Shown here in pieces: positions 1 to 12,400 of a stretch of DNA of 64,000 nt (within the stretch, counting starts at the first letter, position 1; every line of letters begins with the position of its first letter). This stretch comes from Posidonia oceanica (lineage: Eukaryota; Streptophyta; Magnoliopsida; Alismatales; Posidoniaceae). The stretch spans positions 2,108,001 to 2,172,000 of the forward strand of contig JAZBRS010000077.1 of assembly GCA_037176725.1 (NCBI GenBank), given 5' to 3'. The notes below the pieces were generated by a model that was given only the letters and a program-made list of their open reading frames with translations, did no database searches and was not told the DNA's origin. The position numbers were made by a program, and so were the translations under genes.

Positions 1-960
1 GGCCAGTACCCGTGCTGTGGTGGAGTGCAAGGGGGATGCATGTGGAATTCTGAACCTGATGCAAAGGGGGAGGATAGATGGTATGCTGTGCGGTGGGTGC
101 AGAATGCTGGAGCGACAGCGGCCGCACCGGTGCAGTGCCGGGGGGCGGGCCTACGAGATACTGTGCTCCCACCAGTCCGAATGACTGGCCACCAGGTGGC
201 GGAGGTGCATGCTGTGTGTGGTGCGGTGCAGATGCAAGAGGCGGGATACGTGCCCCCATCGCCGGAACTGTGAGCAGTTGAGACGACGGTCTAGGTAGAA
301 GTGTAGAGTGCAATGCATGATGTGCGAGAGCAGGCCGCACAGGAACCTCAGGACCAACAGGAAGGGAAGAAGGGCGGACTGATAGAGCCATACCCTGCAG
401 TTGCTGGATAGTGTCCATCAGATGCTGGTACTGTTCTTCAGGTGTCCCGTCGGTGGGAACACTGAATTGCAGTGCCGACGAGGGGCCAGAGCCAAGAGAT
501 CCGGACTGTCCGGGAGATTGGAGTCCTAGGGTGAGAGTCGCCGTAGCAGCAGAAGGGGTGTCAAAAGCGACAAATCCCTGAGAAGGTGGGGTCAGAGGCA
601 CCTCCGGAACACGAGAAGTGGCCATTAAGATGGACTCGGCGACCGGATCAGGAGGAGCGAGTGTCTGCCACTGTCCCACAGCAAACTGGGGTGCCCCAGA
701 CGACAGAGGAGGAAATCCTGGCGTCACAGGGGGCACAGAGGGGTTAGGAACAGGAGTCGGAGGGGCCGGAGCGGAAACCACCTCCGAGGCAAGGGTAAGG
801 GGGTTCGACGGTGCGCTGGGCCATTGCTGACCGAGAGTGAGTCAAAATGGGGCTGCGACGAGCGAAAAACGGACGGGCTTTACGAGGAGCTATGCTCGCG
901 AAGGCGAGTAGCTCAGAAGGAGATGGTCGAGCACAGGTGTCTCAGCAAAGGTGTCAGTAA
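1..960 (-). pseudogene. gag: E2 gag, N-terminal part, cut by window edge
   Basis: This is the 5' end of a Tat-type gag gene read leftward; the rest lies outside the window. The frame carries the same opening as the E3 and E1 gags: a stretch rich in S/P/A/R ending in SAMAQ, with the shared ATG at 824. It is followed by the long Pro/Ser/Gln-rich N-terminal region (PPDPVAESIL, QYQHLMD, GMALSVRPSS). The capsid and zinc-knuckle parts are not reached. A frameshift is apparent shortly after SAMAQ (around 790), because the protein match moves to another frame there, so this copy is probably not functional. Gag would form the virus-like particle that packages element RNA in the cytoplasm. Identity rests on its match to the complete E3 gag. 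Confidence 0.75.
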
Positions 961-2151
961 AGGGAGGAACCCGAGCTCCAGCTAAGGAGATCGCTTACTG
1001 AACTCTGTTAAGGACACAAAGAGAAAATCGGGATTAGGAACAAAAAGGAAATGCAAATGCACTAAGTCATGGCATGAATGACATGTATGCTCTCTAGCAT
1101 GCTCTCTCTCTCACCAATCTAGTGTTTCCTAGCAGGTAGTCTACTCCGGATATCCACAAGTGTACGGGTCACCGACTCAGGTCAGAAAAATAGGTCCCCT
1201 GTCTAACTCCCGGCCCAAAGCTCAGGTAATAACAGGGTGGTGCGTTGGTGGCCTCAACCTCGCCTAAGCGTAGGAAGTACCCTCCACTAGCACCGACACG
1301 ACCCCTGACAGGGGGGACAGACCGACCGACTCACACCATGCCAAAGCATCGGAGTGAGAGACCGAAACCATCCTTCGCAGACTGATAGGTGGACTCAGAT
1401 GAGAAGATGCATGCCCTATATGATGCTTCATGCAAATGATTAAAGTCTTTTATCTTGCGTATTTTATTAACTCCAGGGGGTGCAAGTGTGTTGATGGCTC
1501 TAGTTAACCCTAGATCTTATTTTTACTTGCTATTTTTAATTAACCACAGGAAAATGCAATCAGTCTCTACTATCTTAGGCATGGCATGTGCGAAAGGGAA
1601 GAAAATCACCCAAACATGGCAGGCAACAACATACAACAGAGCAAAAGGTAAGTGCATGGCATGTGCGAGTGTTTGTGAGCATGATAGTGAAGGGAAAGCA
1701 TTCATCATGTCAAAAGGCATATATACAGAGCATGTGCGTGTGTAGTGACATAGCAAATGTGTAGACGAAAGCATTCATCAATCAAAAAGCATGCATTGTT
1801 GCCAAACAAGTCTGTAGACATGCATTGTATAGGAAGTAAAGCGATAACAAGTAAGCAGGATAAAGAAAGTAAAGACAAGTAAGCTGTAAAGCGAATAAGA
1901 GCAGAAGCAAGGAAATAGGCAAGTAAACAAGCAAATTAGCCAAAACAGAGCAAGACAGAGCAAAAAAAACCAAGGCAAGAGCAACCGAGGAGGGTGCAAA
2001 ACCTAAGCAAAGTAACCACGAGACGACTTGCTAGGAGTTTGCACAGAAAAACGAGCAAAATAGGCAAAGGAAACACAAAGGCGAACAAAGAAGGCAAATC
2101 CCAAATAGAATGCGAGCGAGCCAAAGCCAAAGCGAAAGTCGGAGTCTAGTA
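961..2151 (-). other. E2 untranslated leader between primer site and gag
   Basis: No credible coding region. The stretch is homologous to the E3 leader (30232-31386) and the E1 leader (41470-42500): a shared block with GAGTCGGTGACCC in the sense strand near 1170, and A/G-rich repeats of the AAGTAAGC kind at 1840-2000. A GTAAGCGA sequence just upstream of gag is shared with E3 and resembles a splice donor. The leader of Tat elements normally holds packaging signals; none can be assigned here. Confidence 0.6.
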
Positions 2152-2169
2152 TCCCCAGCGGAGTCGCCA
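2152..2169 (-). promoter_or_regulatory. E2 primer binding site
   Basis: Sense sequence TGGCGACTCCGCTGGGGA starts one base inside the LTR end at 2171. It fits the 3' end of a plant tRNA ending in GTCGCCA, as expected of tRNA-Arg, the primer reported for Ogre elements. E3 has the same site with one change. Confidence 0.75.
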
Positions 2170-2520
2170 CTGTAGTAATCCCGGTGTTCAGATCGTCCAT
2201 GCACATTGCCAAAGCTCGTGTGCACTGATCAGAATCAGGCTCACTATTAACGGCTGTGTCCGAGAAGGAAGACTTAACTCGAAAACATTTAAAAAAGGAA
2301 AAAGGGGAAGAAAAGAAGAAGATAAGACAAAATCGGAGTCGCCACCAAGTTTATTAGATTAGGAGACAAGGAAAATTGGGAAAATGCGTGAATAATCACG
2401 CAAAACCAAGTAAAATATGCAATGCAAGGCAATGTAGAAGAAATGAGATGCAAATGAATGCAAATGATGTGACTCGTGCCTAGGATAAGGGCGATATGGT
2501 CATTGTGGGCCAAGAGAGAG

Positions 2521-2620
2521 GGCAAGGACTCCTGTTACGTGCGGGGAAGGTGTTAGGCACCCCCGACATGCCCGAGAATCGGTCTTTCTAGGCTTACGCT
2601 CGCATACGCAGGGAAATGCA
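2521..2620 (-). promoter_or_regulatory. Conserved LTR block with hairpin (E2 copy)
   Basis: The most conserved part of all five LTR copies in the window. In the sense strand it reads GCGTAAGCCTAGAAAGACC, then GATTCTCGGGC, then GGGGTGCCTAACACCTTCCCC split as GGGGTG-CCTAA-CACC-tt-CCCC. It lies about 300-400 bp from the LTR end. It could be an RNA structure or a 3'-end-forming signal in R/U5; the role is inferred only from conservation. Confidence 0.6.
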
Positions 2621-2879
2621 GACTTTGAATGCCTAAGTGCCAATGAATGTCTATCTAAATGCTCAAAGGTGTGCTCTAAGTGACAAATGCAATGCAAGAA
2701 AGTAAACATGCAATCTAAGCGCTCAGCAACACTGTCTGTGTTCCGAACCAGGCGAAACCTGGCTCGTGAGAACTCCAGGCAGTAAGCATCACTGCCCTAT
2801 ATGCAAATGCGGGCGATAAAACAAAACAGCAGTGAAAACCGGCAATGCGGGCGACATGCAAGGGAAAACAACGTAAAAC

Positions 2880-3460
2880 ACGCAAAACGGTGCGAGAGAC
2901 GAAGACGATACGCAAAACGATACAAGAATCGAGGTCAACGTGCAAAACGATGCGGGAAATGAAGCAATAACATAAAACAGTGCGAAAAACAAGGCAAGGA
3001 CATAAAACAGTGCGAAAAACAAAGTCGGCATGCAAAATGGTGCAAGAAACAAGCGAGATATGCAAAACGGTCCAAGAAACGAGCGAGGCACGCAAAACGG
3101 TGCAGGGAACAAAGCGGCATGCAGAACGATGCAAGAGAACAAAGCTGGCATGCAAAACGGTGCAAGAAAACAAAGCTGACATGCAAAACGGTGCAAGGAA
3201 ACAAAACGGTACGCAAAACGATGCAAGAAACAAAGTTGGGCACGCAAAACAGTGCAAGAAACAAAGCAGCATGCAAAACGGTGCAAGAAAACAGAGCGAC
3301 ACGCAAAACGGTGCACGAAACAAAGCTGGCGCGCAAAACGGTGCAAGAAACAAGGTCGACACGTGAAACAGTGCAAGAAAACAAAGCAAGCACGCAAAAC
3401 AATGCAAGGAAACAAGGCGGCACGCAAAACGGTGCGAGAAACAGGGCGAAAAAGAGCACA
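2880..3460 (-). repeat. LTR minisatellite, about 30-bp units
   Basis: About 18 units of 29-31 bp, each containing GCAAAACGGTGCAAGAAAC or a close variant on the + strand. The same unit, in different copy number, lies in both E3 LTRs and in the E4 solo LTR. The period is close to a multiple of three, so long false ORFs open on both strands. Confidence 0.9.
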
Positions 3461-3512
3461 CAAAAGCCATGCAATGCGAATGATATGCAAAAGATGCTGC
3501 CGAAGTTCAAGA

Positions 3513-3524
3513 GGACTTACCTTG
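3513..3524 (-). promoter_or_regulatory. Candidate 5' splice donor in E2 LTR
   Basis: Sense sequence CAAG|GTAAGTCCTC matches the plant donor consensus. A matching site (AAG, CAG or TAG followed by GTA(A/T)GTCCT) sits at the equivalent place in both E3 LTRs, the E1 5' LTR and E4. Confidence 0.45.
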
Positions 3525-6500
3525 GAAACCTGATGCCTGATCTGAAATTTGATTGGTCCATACTGAAGAACGCTCTGCTGGGGTCGTCCGGACAGCTTAC
3601 TTGAGAAGATCCAATGGCCGGATCTGAAGATATCCAGACTTCAAGGCAGGAGGCCAGAACAGGGGAGAGGATAAAATCTAAGTGTAAAAGGGGCCTAAGG
3701 GGTGTGCAAAACAGGTCCTCCGGTGTAAACGGGAGCTAAAAATGCCTGAGTGTGTGCAAAGGATGCCGGATGCAAGGATGCAATGCGTGCAGAATGCAAG
3801 AAGAGACTTAGGGATGACTTTCCAGAAAAAGGGGACTTACATGCAATTTTGAAAAGAATGGGGATCTGAATGCAATTTTACAGAGTGCAGGGTTCAAAAT
3901 GCAAAGTTTCAGGGTGGCCATGCATCAGGACAGGTTTTGAAATCGAATGGTAAGTCGACATGCAATTTTGAAATTAACAAGGTTTAACATGCAATTTTTC
4001 CAGCAAAACAGGGGTCTGAGTGGTCTGGAATGCAAACAGGGGCCTATATGTAATTTTTCAAACATGCAAGGGCAAAAAATGCAATTTTATAAGCAAACTA
4101 TGCATTTAAATACGTACTGTGAACATTCAGAAGACCTATATGCAATTTTTAAATCATGCAGGGTCAAAAATGCAATTTTATAAGCAAACTATGCATTTAA
4201 ATGACCAATAGAGGACCTATATGCAATTTTTAAATCATGCAGGGTCAAAAATGCAATTTTATAAGCAAAATATGCATTTAAATGCATGCTGTGCATCATG
4301 AGGGACCTATATGCAAAAATCAGATACTGTGAGGGAAGACAATGCAATGCAGTAAGAAAAATAGATAAATAAAACCTAAGTTAATAGATCAGAGGATTAA
4401 GTTGCAAATCAGAAAACTAACAAGGTCCAGAAATGCAATACATCAAGGTAAAATATGCGCATTTAAATCAGATTAACTACTGAAGGACTAACAAGCAATT
4501 AACTGATTTTTGGATTTTTTCATGCAATTTTATAAGATTAACATACGAAATTAAAAGGATTTTTAACAGGGGCAGGATCTGAACGTAATAAATTAGAAAC
4601 AAGGACCGAAAATGCAATTTAGTGGTAAAATACCTAGTTAACAGGAACTAAAGCTACAGTGAAAATGCAGCAACCATGGCCACTGTAGCAGCTGCTACCA
4701 GTGGCCATGAGCGGCGGAGGAGGGCTGTTGGAGAGGCGCTGAGCGGCGGGCGTCGTTCACCGGAGGCAGGCGGAGGCCGGAGTAGCGTTGGGGAGGCATG
4801 ACGCAGCCTGGAACAGACCGGAGAAGACGACGGAGCCTGACAGGACCTCCGGACACAGGTCGATCGATCGGCATGACGTCAGCGAGGTCTGAGAATATGG
4901 GCGTGCTCCTGGAGGTCGTGCGGACCTCAGGCGACCGTCGGAGCAGAGTTTTGCAGATCGGAGCGGCGAGGCGAGCTTTGAGCTCGCCGGAGAAGACGAG
5001 TCAGCGGCGGGTTGACTTCGGCGAAGAGGGACCAGAATCCTATTCTAAGGGGAGGAAAAGCATGCCGGAACGAAGATTAACCTAGGGGGAAGGAGCGGTA
5101 CCTCTTTCGCAGGCTGAGGAGTCCTCCCGACGCGAGCTGGTTCAGTAGACGTCGGCGGAGTTCGTCCGATTGTGGCAGGGGTCGCCAACGGCTCGGGAGT
5201 GTCCAGATCTGCTTAGTGCGTTGCTTCGAAGCTTGCTGGATGGTCGGAGGCAGCTTCTGTAGACTGGCGCCTCAAGTGGGTTCAGTGGGTGTACCAGAGA
5301 TAGCCGGAGGCGGGGGTGATTGTCTGCTGCCCTCCGGATCGGTTGGAGGATGCTGGCGACTTGCTGGAGGTTGGGTGAGTGCTTCTGGATGCTCAGGAGG
5401 GTCGGGAAGGGGCAGGAGAAGAAGAGAGCTGCTAGGTTGATTTCTGGGCAGAATGGATCGCAAGTGTTTGTGGTGAAGGATATTGGTTATGGTGAGAACT
5501 GGGGGGGAAGCTTGGGTGGTCTGAGAAGGTGGTGTTCTGGGGGATTGCTGGGTGGAGTTTGGGCAGGTTTGGTGGTCAGTAGTGTCAGGAATTTTGGAAG
5601 GTGGAGGTGTTGGGTTCTGCTGAGGATTTTGGGTGGTTGCAGGGTGGTTTCAGGGTGTTTCGGGCATGAGATGGAGGGGTGGATTACTGGGATTCTGGGT
5701 GAGATTGGGGGGCAAAATGGGAGTGATTTTGGAAGGTGTTTGGGGTCTGGTTTGAGTCGGACCAAGGGGAAGGAAATTCTGGTTTTTTCGGAGGAAATGG
5801 GGAGAGTTCTCTCTGCTCTCTCAAGCCGGGGGAGTGCAAGGAAGAAGGGGGTCTCTCCGCAATCCAAAGGGGGTGTGCTCTCTGGTCTGGGTGCTGGTTT
5901 TTGATCCCCTTCATCTGCAGGCCCTCTGGTTGCCATTAATGGCTCGGAGAGGTGGTGGCAGAAGGCTCTGTAGGTGCACGGGCGGAGGGCGGTGCACGCC
6001 GGTCCGGCCTGAGCAGGAGGCGTGCGGGCGCGCAAGGACAGCAGGTGCCGGACGATGATGTGTCGATCGGTGAAGGCTGTGGTTGCAGAAAAAAAGGAAA
6101 ATCAAAGAAGAAGGAGGCGGGAGAGGACGGAGGGAGGAGGAAGAGAACCCCTGCGGGCCGGGCCTGGCTCGCGTGGAAAAAAGGTTAAGAAAAAAGAAAG
6201 GAAAGGAAGGAGGAGAGGGGTTAGTGGGCCGGACCAAAAGGGAAAAAAGAAATAGAAAAGAAGGGAAGAAAGAGAGGAGGGGAAGGAGGGGAAGAAAAAG
6301 AAAAAGAAAATTGAAATAAAAATAGAAAAATGATAAAAGGTTTTGAAAACAATTCAGAGTGGTTGTTTCTTAAGTTAGGATGTTTTACTTAGGTTTTTAA
6401 AGATTATTTTTAAGCTAATTAGGGTTAGAAGGATTTTTTATTTTCATTCAAGTTTTTAGGATTTTAGTTTTCCTTAAATTGTTTTTGATTTTGTTTAAAT

Positions 6501-7806
6501 GTTTGTTAAGTTTTTTTTTAACTGTTTTTTAGTTAAGTTTTTCTTGTTAAGTGAGGATTTTTTAATTAGGCTTTTTTAATGGATTGCTTCTTAATTAACT
6601 AGGAGGAGTTTTAGTCTTTTAGTTTTTAGGGTTTTTCCTTAAGTCTTCTTTTTAAATTATTTTCTGATTTTGTTTGTTAAATTCTTTTAATATTTTTTAG
6701 TTAAATTTCTCTTGTTAAGTTTTCTGATTAAATGTTCTTAAATTGTTTCAAGTTTTTGATTGTTTCTTTTAGATTTGTTAAGTGTTTTCTAATTAATTAC
6801 TTGTCTTAATGTTTTTAATCGTTTTCTTCTTTTTTAGGGTTCGTTTTTTATTATTTTTAATGAGGTTTTTACTTTTGTTTTGTTTTGATTATATTTTGGT
6901 TTTTTACTTGATTTTATAGCATTTTCTTTTGTTTATTTTGTATCTTTTAGATTGCATTCTTAATTTCCTTTTTTAGTTGGATTTAATTAGGTTTTTGTTT
7001 TTAACTGTTTGTTTAAGTTTTTTAATTGCTTCTTTTTTTGGATTTTGATTTGTTTTTTCTTTTGTTTCAGAGTTTTACAGGTTTTTTAAGGTTTTTATAG
7101 GTTTTTGAGGATTTAGTGGAAGAAAGGAAAAGAAAGGGAAAAGGAAAAAGAAAAGGAGGAAATGGAGGAGGAAAGGAGAAAGATAGGAGTGGAATGAAAA
7201 TGAATATTAGAAAATCAGGGAAAATGGTAAAAATAAGATAAAAATAGGAATAAGATTGAGAACAGATGCAAGCACAAGGGGGGCCCATAGCTAGGCAAAA
7301 AAGAGGGAGAAAAGGAGGTGAAAAGAAGGAGGATAATCAGGAGAGAGAGAGGAGAGAGAAAAGAATAATCCAAGAGAGAGAAAAGGATAATTTGGGCAAA
7401 ATGAGGTTTTAGAGGTTTCGAAAAGGGGCGAAATTTCGTGGGTGTGTAGTCTAGGGTCTCTAGTCTTCTTCCTAGGGTTTTAGTTTGGTTTTGAGAAAGT
7501 TTTGGAGGGGTTTTGAGATGTAGAAAAAAGGGTAGTTTTACCTAAGTTTCCTAGGGTTTTTGGGAGTGGTTTTGGTCTGAGATTTTAAAGGGCTTTTTGG
7601 TGGATTTGCTAAGTCAGGAAGGGTGAGTTTTCCTATGGATTTTGGGTAGTTTTCGGGTTCGGGAAAGGGGGGTAATCTTAGGTTGAGTTTGGGCTTGTTT
7701 TGAGGGGAAAGATGAAGAGAATGGTGTGAGTTTGGACCTAGGTTTGGGTTCAGAAGCCACCAGAAGATTCCAATCGATCCGGGCCTGTCAAAATGGGGTG
7801 TCAACA

Positions 7807-8389
7807 GACTCACACTTTAAAAATCCATAAAATTCAACTCAAAACCCACATCAAACCCTCCTCTTTTTCTCCTCCTTTTTTCTTCTTCCTTTTTCCTCCT
7901 TTTCCTTTCATTCCCTTTTTTCAGTAGGCCCAACTCAGCCCATTCCCTCCTTCTCCTCTATTTTCTCTCCTTTTTTTCTCCACAGCCGGCCCAAGCCCAT
8001 GACCTCCACCTTCTTTCCTTTTTTCCTCCTTCCCTCTCTCCCGCCCTGATCTCCTCAAACCAAAAACCCAAACACCCTCTGCATCCGATCCCTCTCCTAC
8101 AAACCACACCTAGATCACCTCCCCAACTCTAACCCGAACCCAGACCAACACCCAGAACTCCTCACTAGCACACCTAGATCAAACCCAACCTCCTCCACAG
8201 ACCCAGACCATCCTCTCTCCCAAACCAAACCTCTGCAGATTGGCACTTAAATCCCAAACCCAAGCTAACCCAGACCAACACCAGCACCTATCGATTCAGA
8301 CCCAAACCCCTCAGACCACACACTTCACCTCTAGCTCACCACTCATCACAATTCACCCACAGTCCACCCCCATTAACTCCGCCTGATGC
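7807..8389 (+). mobile_element. Fragment of E1 5' LTR, left piece
   Basis: A 583-bp remnant between E2 and E3. It is pyrimidine-rich in the + direction (CTTTTTTCTTCTTCC runs, GGCCCAACTCAGCCC, CCGGCCCAAGCCC), like the equivalent part of the + strand solo LTR E4 near 44900-45800. No coding region. GATGC at 8385-8389 matches GACGC at 37415-37419 on the other side of E3 at 4 of 5 bases, so the two flanks were probably contiguous before E3 inserted. The start of this LTR must lie beyond the left edge, beyond E2. Confidence 0.6.
8385..8389. repeat. E3 target site duplication, left copy
   Basis: GATGC next to the LTR terminus at 8390. The right copy at 37415-37419 is GACGC, one C/T difference, consistent with decay after insertion. 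Confidence 0.6.
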
Positions 8390-9029
8390 TGTAGCGATCC
8401 CGATTGGAATCAGGCTCGCTATATTTAGCGGTGATTGGATCCGAGGAAGAGGCTCAACTCGAAAACACTTGAAATCGAGGAGAAAAAGGAAAGATAAGAC
8501 AAATCAGAGTCGCCACCACGTCTATTAACGGAAGACGAGGAAAACTGGGGTAATGCGTGAATTAGCGCGCAAAATCGAGCAATAAATGCAAAGCAAAGCA
8601 ATGCAAAGGAAAACAAATGCAAGCAAATGCAAATGAGATGACTCTAGCCTAGGATAAGGGCAGTATGGTCATTGCGGGCCAAAAGACAGGGTAAGGACTC
8701 CAGTTACGTGCGGAGAAGGTGTTAGGCACCCCCGACACGCCCGAGAATCGGTCTTTCTAGGCTTACGCTCGCATACGCAGAAAAATGCAGGATTGAATGC
8801 CTATGTGCCTATAAATGCCTGAACGAATGCTCAAGGTGTGCTCTAAGTGGGGAGAAACAAAGCAAGGAAGTAAACGTGCTCTCTGAGTGCTCAGCTACGC
8901 TGTCCGTGTTCCGAATTAGGCGAAACCTAGCTCGTGAGAACTCCAGACAGTAAGCATCACAGCCCTATATGCAAATGCGGGCGAGAAAGCAAAACAACGA
9001 GAAAACCATGCAATGCAGTCGGCATGCAA

Positions 9030-9470
9030 GGGAAAACAGCGCAAAACACGCAAAACGAGGAAAGAAATGAGCAACGCACGCAAAACGATGCAAAAGAGCG
9101 AAAACGGTGCGCAAAACAAGTGAGAAAGCAAGACAGCATGCAAAACAAGACAAGGGAGCAAAGGGGCACGCAAAACGGGACGAGAAAACAGAATGGCACG
9201 CAAAACGGAGCGAAAGAATAAAACCGGCACGCAAAACAAGCGAGAAAGCAAGACAGCACGCAAAACGAGACAAGAGAGCAGGAAGGCACGCGAAACGAGA
9301 CGAGAAAACAGAAAGGCACGCAAAACGGAGCGAAAGAATAAAATCGGCACGCAAAACGAGCGAGAAAGCGAGGCAGCGCACAAAATAAGGCAAGAAAACA
9401 GATGGGCACGCAAAACGGTGCCAAAACAAGGGCGGGCACGCGGAACAGTACCAAAACAGCGAAGCAAAAA
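9030..9470 (-). repeat. LTR minisatellite in E3 3' LTR, about 30-bp units
   Basis: About 13-14 units with the core GGCACGCAAAAC on the + strand, spaced 29-31 bp. Same family as the E2 array but with fewer and diverged units. Gives spurious ORFs on both strands. Confidence 0.88.
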
Positions 9471-12400
9471 CCTCGGGAAAGTCATGCAAAATGCAAGAAT
9501 GCAGAAAAGATTAGAAGGGGCCAAAGGGGAGGCAAGACAACGTGTGTGTAAGAACAGACGTCGTTTGGGACCGCTCAGAGTAGGTGTGAAGACCTACGGA
9601 GGGGAGAGTGTGCAAACGGAGGGATTACCACCTCTTTGCGACTGTTTCCCGCTGAACCGTTCCACGGTGTGTTTCGCATGCTGCCCAAAGCTCGCGATGC
9701 GATCGGATCGTGGAAAAGGGGGAAGAAAGTCACATTAAGTGGCAAATCCAAGGAAAACACAACGCAAAACACACAGGAATACGCGAAATGGAGATTGAAG
9801 ATACAAGCAGAAAGGGGAGACCCTATTCTACATGCTCAAAGAGACAGAAAGCGAAAACACGGAAAACTGTGCAAATGGCATGCAAATGAATGCAAGGGTT
9901 TAGGAGGACATACCTGGAAATCCAGGAGCCTGATCTGAAATCTGTCTGGTCCATGCTAAAGAGCGCCTCGCCGCGGTCGCCTGGGCAGCTTATTTGAGAA
10001 GATCCAACGGCCGGATTGGAAGATATCGCAGCTTCAAGGCAGAAGGGCCAGAACAGGGGAGAAGAACAGATCTAGGTGTTCAGGAGGTCCTAGGGATGTG
10101 CAAAAAGGTCCTCCCAAGTGAAAGGGAGCTAAAAGTGCTTAGTGTGTGCAAGAGGATGCTAGAATGCAAGACTAGATGAGTGCAGGATGCATGCAAAAGC
10201 AAGAAAAAGCAATGATAAGAAACTGGGAAAAGCCAGGAGTTCTGAAAGCATTTTGAAAAAGAAGGGGGCTAAAAAAGCAAATTTTCTAGAAAACAGGGGT
10301 TCACAGGAAAGGGTTTTGAAAACAGGAGAGGGCTGGGCTTCATTTTGCAAAAAAACTAGGCTCGGGAGGTTGTTTTAAAAAAGAGGGTATGCTTTAGGAG
10401 AGGTTTTGAAACCAAAAAGAAGTCAGAGTGCAATTTTGAAAAAACTAGGGTCTAAAATGCAAATTTTCCAGAAAACAGGGTTTTGGGGAGTCCGGGAATA
10501 CTAGTGGAAGGTCTTTATGCAATTTGGTAGGCATAGGAGCTAGAATGCAACCTAGGGGCAAAATGGTCTTTTCACATGACTTTTTTAAAAGATGCAAGGA
10601 CCTATGTGTAATTTTGAAGTCATGCAGGGGCTAAAAATGCAATTTAGTATGGAAAACATGCTCTGAAAATCAGGGAACAGGACCACAGTGCAATTTTTAA
10701 AAAGATCAGGGTCAAAAATGCAATGCAATAAGCTAAAAATGCATGCAAGAGTTACTGTCCATTTAAAATGGACCTAAGTGCAAGTATGCAAAACTAGAAG
10801 GTAAAATATGCAATGCAGTATGCAAAATAAGAAAATAAACCCTAAGTTCTACAGTGCAATGGATTTAAATACAGAAACAGTAAATCACAGGGGCCTGAGA
10901 TGCAATATTATAAGGTAAACTATATGCAATTAAATTAAATAATCTGCTGTAGGATCTATATGCAAAAAATGAGAGCAGAGGGGCTAAACTCAAACTTCCT
11001 ATAACTAAAAGGCACAGTAATAGGACTGAAAAGCGAATACTGAAAAACATAAATAAAAGCTACAATTTGGCATAGTATTTAATTAAAAACTAAGCATATT
11101 AAATGAACAGAGGACTGAAGTGCAAAAATTGAAAAACTTAAGGCAGATATGCAATATTTGCAAAGAAACCATATAACCAGAAAAATAATTGAACAGTGGT
11201 TGGCCGGCGGTGGTTGGCACTGTAGCAAGATTCCACCGGAGCTCACCACCACCGGCACAGGGAGCTTGGGGAGGCGTGAGATGGCGGAGGCCACTGACGG
11301 CGACTGTGCGGAGCTTCGGAGACCGTCGGAGCGGCGTTCTGCTGGCCGGAGCATCAGGAGGAACAACTGCCGGCGCTGGAGAAGAAGCGTCATCCGGCGA
11401 GTCGAGGACGGCGCTGGAAGATTGGGAACTGGCTTCTGATGGGCGGAAAAGCAACAGAGGAGGGAGAGGGAGCGGAGGAGGTGAGGAATTACCCATCTTC
11501 GCGTCTGGTGCGTGCTCCCGACCTCAGCAGAGTCGGAGCTAGCCAGCGATGGTTGTCCGGTTGCAGCGGTGGCTTCCAGCGACTCGCGGAGGTTGGGATC
11601 CTCTCAGGGGGTGCTCCTGGTGCTTCCTGAGCGATCGGACGCGAGCTTCGAAGCTTGGGGAGGAATCTGGTGCTTTTGGGTGCAGAGGATACTGCCGGAG
11701 GTGGGGGGAGGTTGTTGCTGCTCGTCCGGCGAAGCGGAGCCTTCCGAGAGGTTGCTGGAAGGCTGGCAAGTGAGGTTGGATGCTCGGAGAGGGTTTCTGG
11801 AAGGTGTGGATGGAGATAGCCGACTGGGACGATTTTGGGTCTGTGGTGAAGCTAAGTGTTTGTGGTGTTGTTTGGGATCTGTGGTGAGAGTTAGGGCCGG
11901 AGGTCTGGGGCTCTGGAAAGGTGGGATGCAGGTGAATGTCTGGGTGGATTTTGGTGGGATCTGGTGGACGGGGGTGAAGGGAATTCTGGAGGGACCTGTG
12001 TTGGGTTTGCAGTTGGAGTGTCGGGTGATCAGGGGTGGTTTCAGTGGGTGATTAGGTGGTGAAAAGGCAATGGGAAATCGGGGGATGAAGGCTGGCTGTT
12101 GGGTGAAGTTGGGGGAGGAATTGGGAGGGAAATCGGGGCTTGGAAGGGGGTTGGTTTGCTGGGAAAGAAAGAGGAAGTTTTGCTGAATTCAGAGGAAGAA
12201 ATTGGAGGAGGTTCTGATGTGGAGATTGGGCTCGGACGGGGGCTTCTCTTCCGGGACGTCAAGGATTCCCTTCTGCTCTCTCTTCTCTCCGGAATTGGAA
12301 GGTGAAGAGGAGAAGGAGGAGGGTCGCACAGGATGGGGAAGGGGCCGGAATTCTCCTTGGATGTTGCTCTCTCACTCTCTGGTTCGCTCTTGCACAGGCT

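Larger units (their letters stand above)
2171..7806 (-). mobile_element. E2 5' LTR, complete, 5,636 bp
   Basis: In the sense direction it runs from 7806 (TGTTGACACCCCATTTTG) to 2171 (ending GGGATTACTACA), so it has the TG..CA ends of a Ty3/gypsy LTR. The primer binding site follows directly at 2169, which makes this the 5' LTR of an element whose body extends off the left edge. It has the same organisation as the E3 LTRs: telomere-like and pyrimidine motifs near the start, a GC-rich segment at about 4700-6100, a minisatellite at 2880-3460, a splice-donor-like site at 3513-3520, and the conserved block at 2521-2620. Sense strand 6350-7080 is A-rich. The flanking 5 bp GACTC (7807-7811) should be one copy of its target duplication. 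Confidence 0.87.

Noticed and set aside
2715..3604. Overlapping ORFs of 90-250 codons on both strands (Lys/Gln-rich on +, Cys/Phe/Leu-rich on -)
   Set aside because: They lie in the 30-bp LTR minisatellite; several frames on both strands are open at once and the peptides are repeats of one another. The same happens at 8916-9524, 31932-32568, 40335-40913 and 48203-48673.
5487..6035. 182-residue Pro-rich ORF in the E2 LTR
   Set aside because: GC-rich low-complexity LTR sequence with open frames on both strands and no counterpart in the other LTRs.
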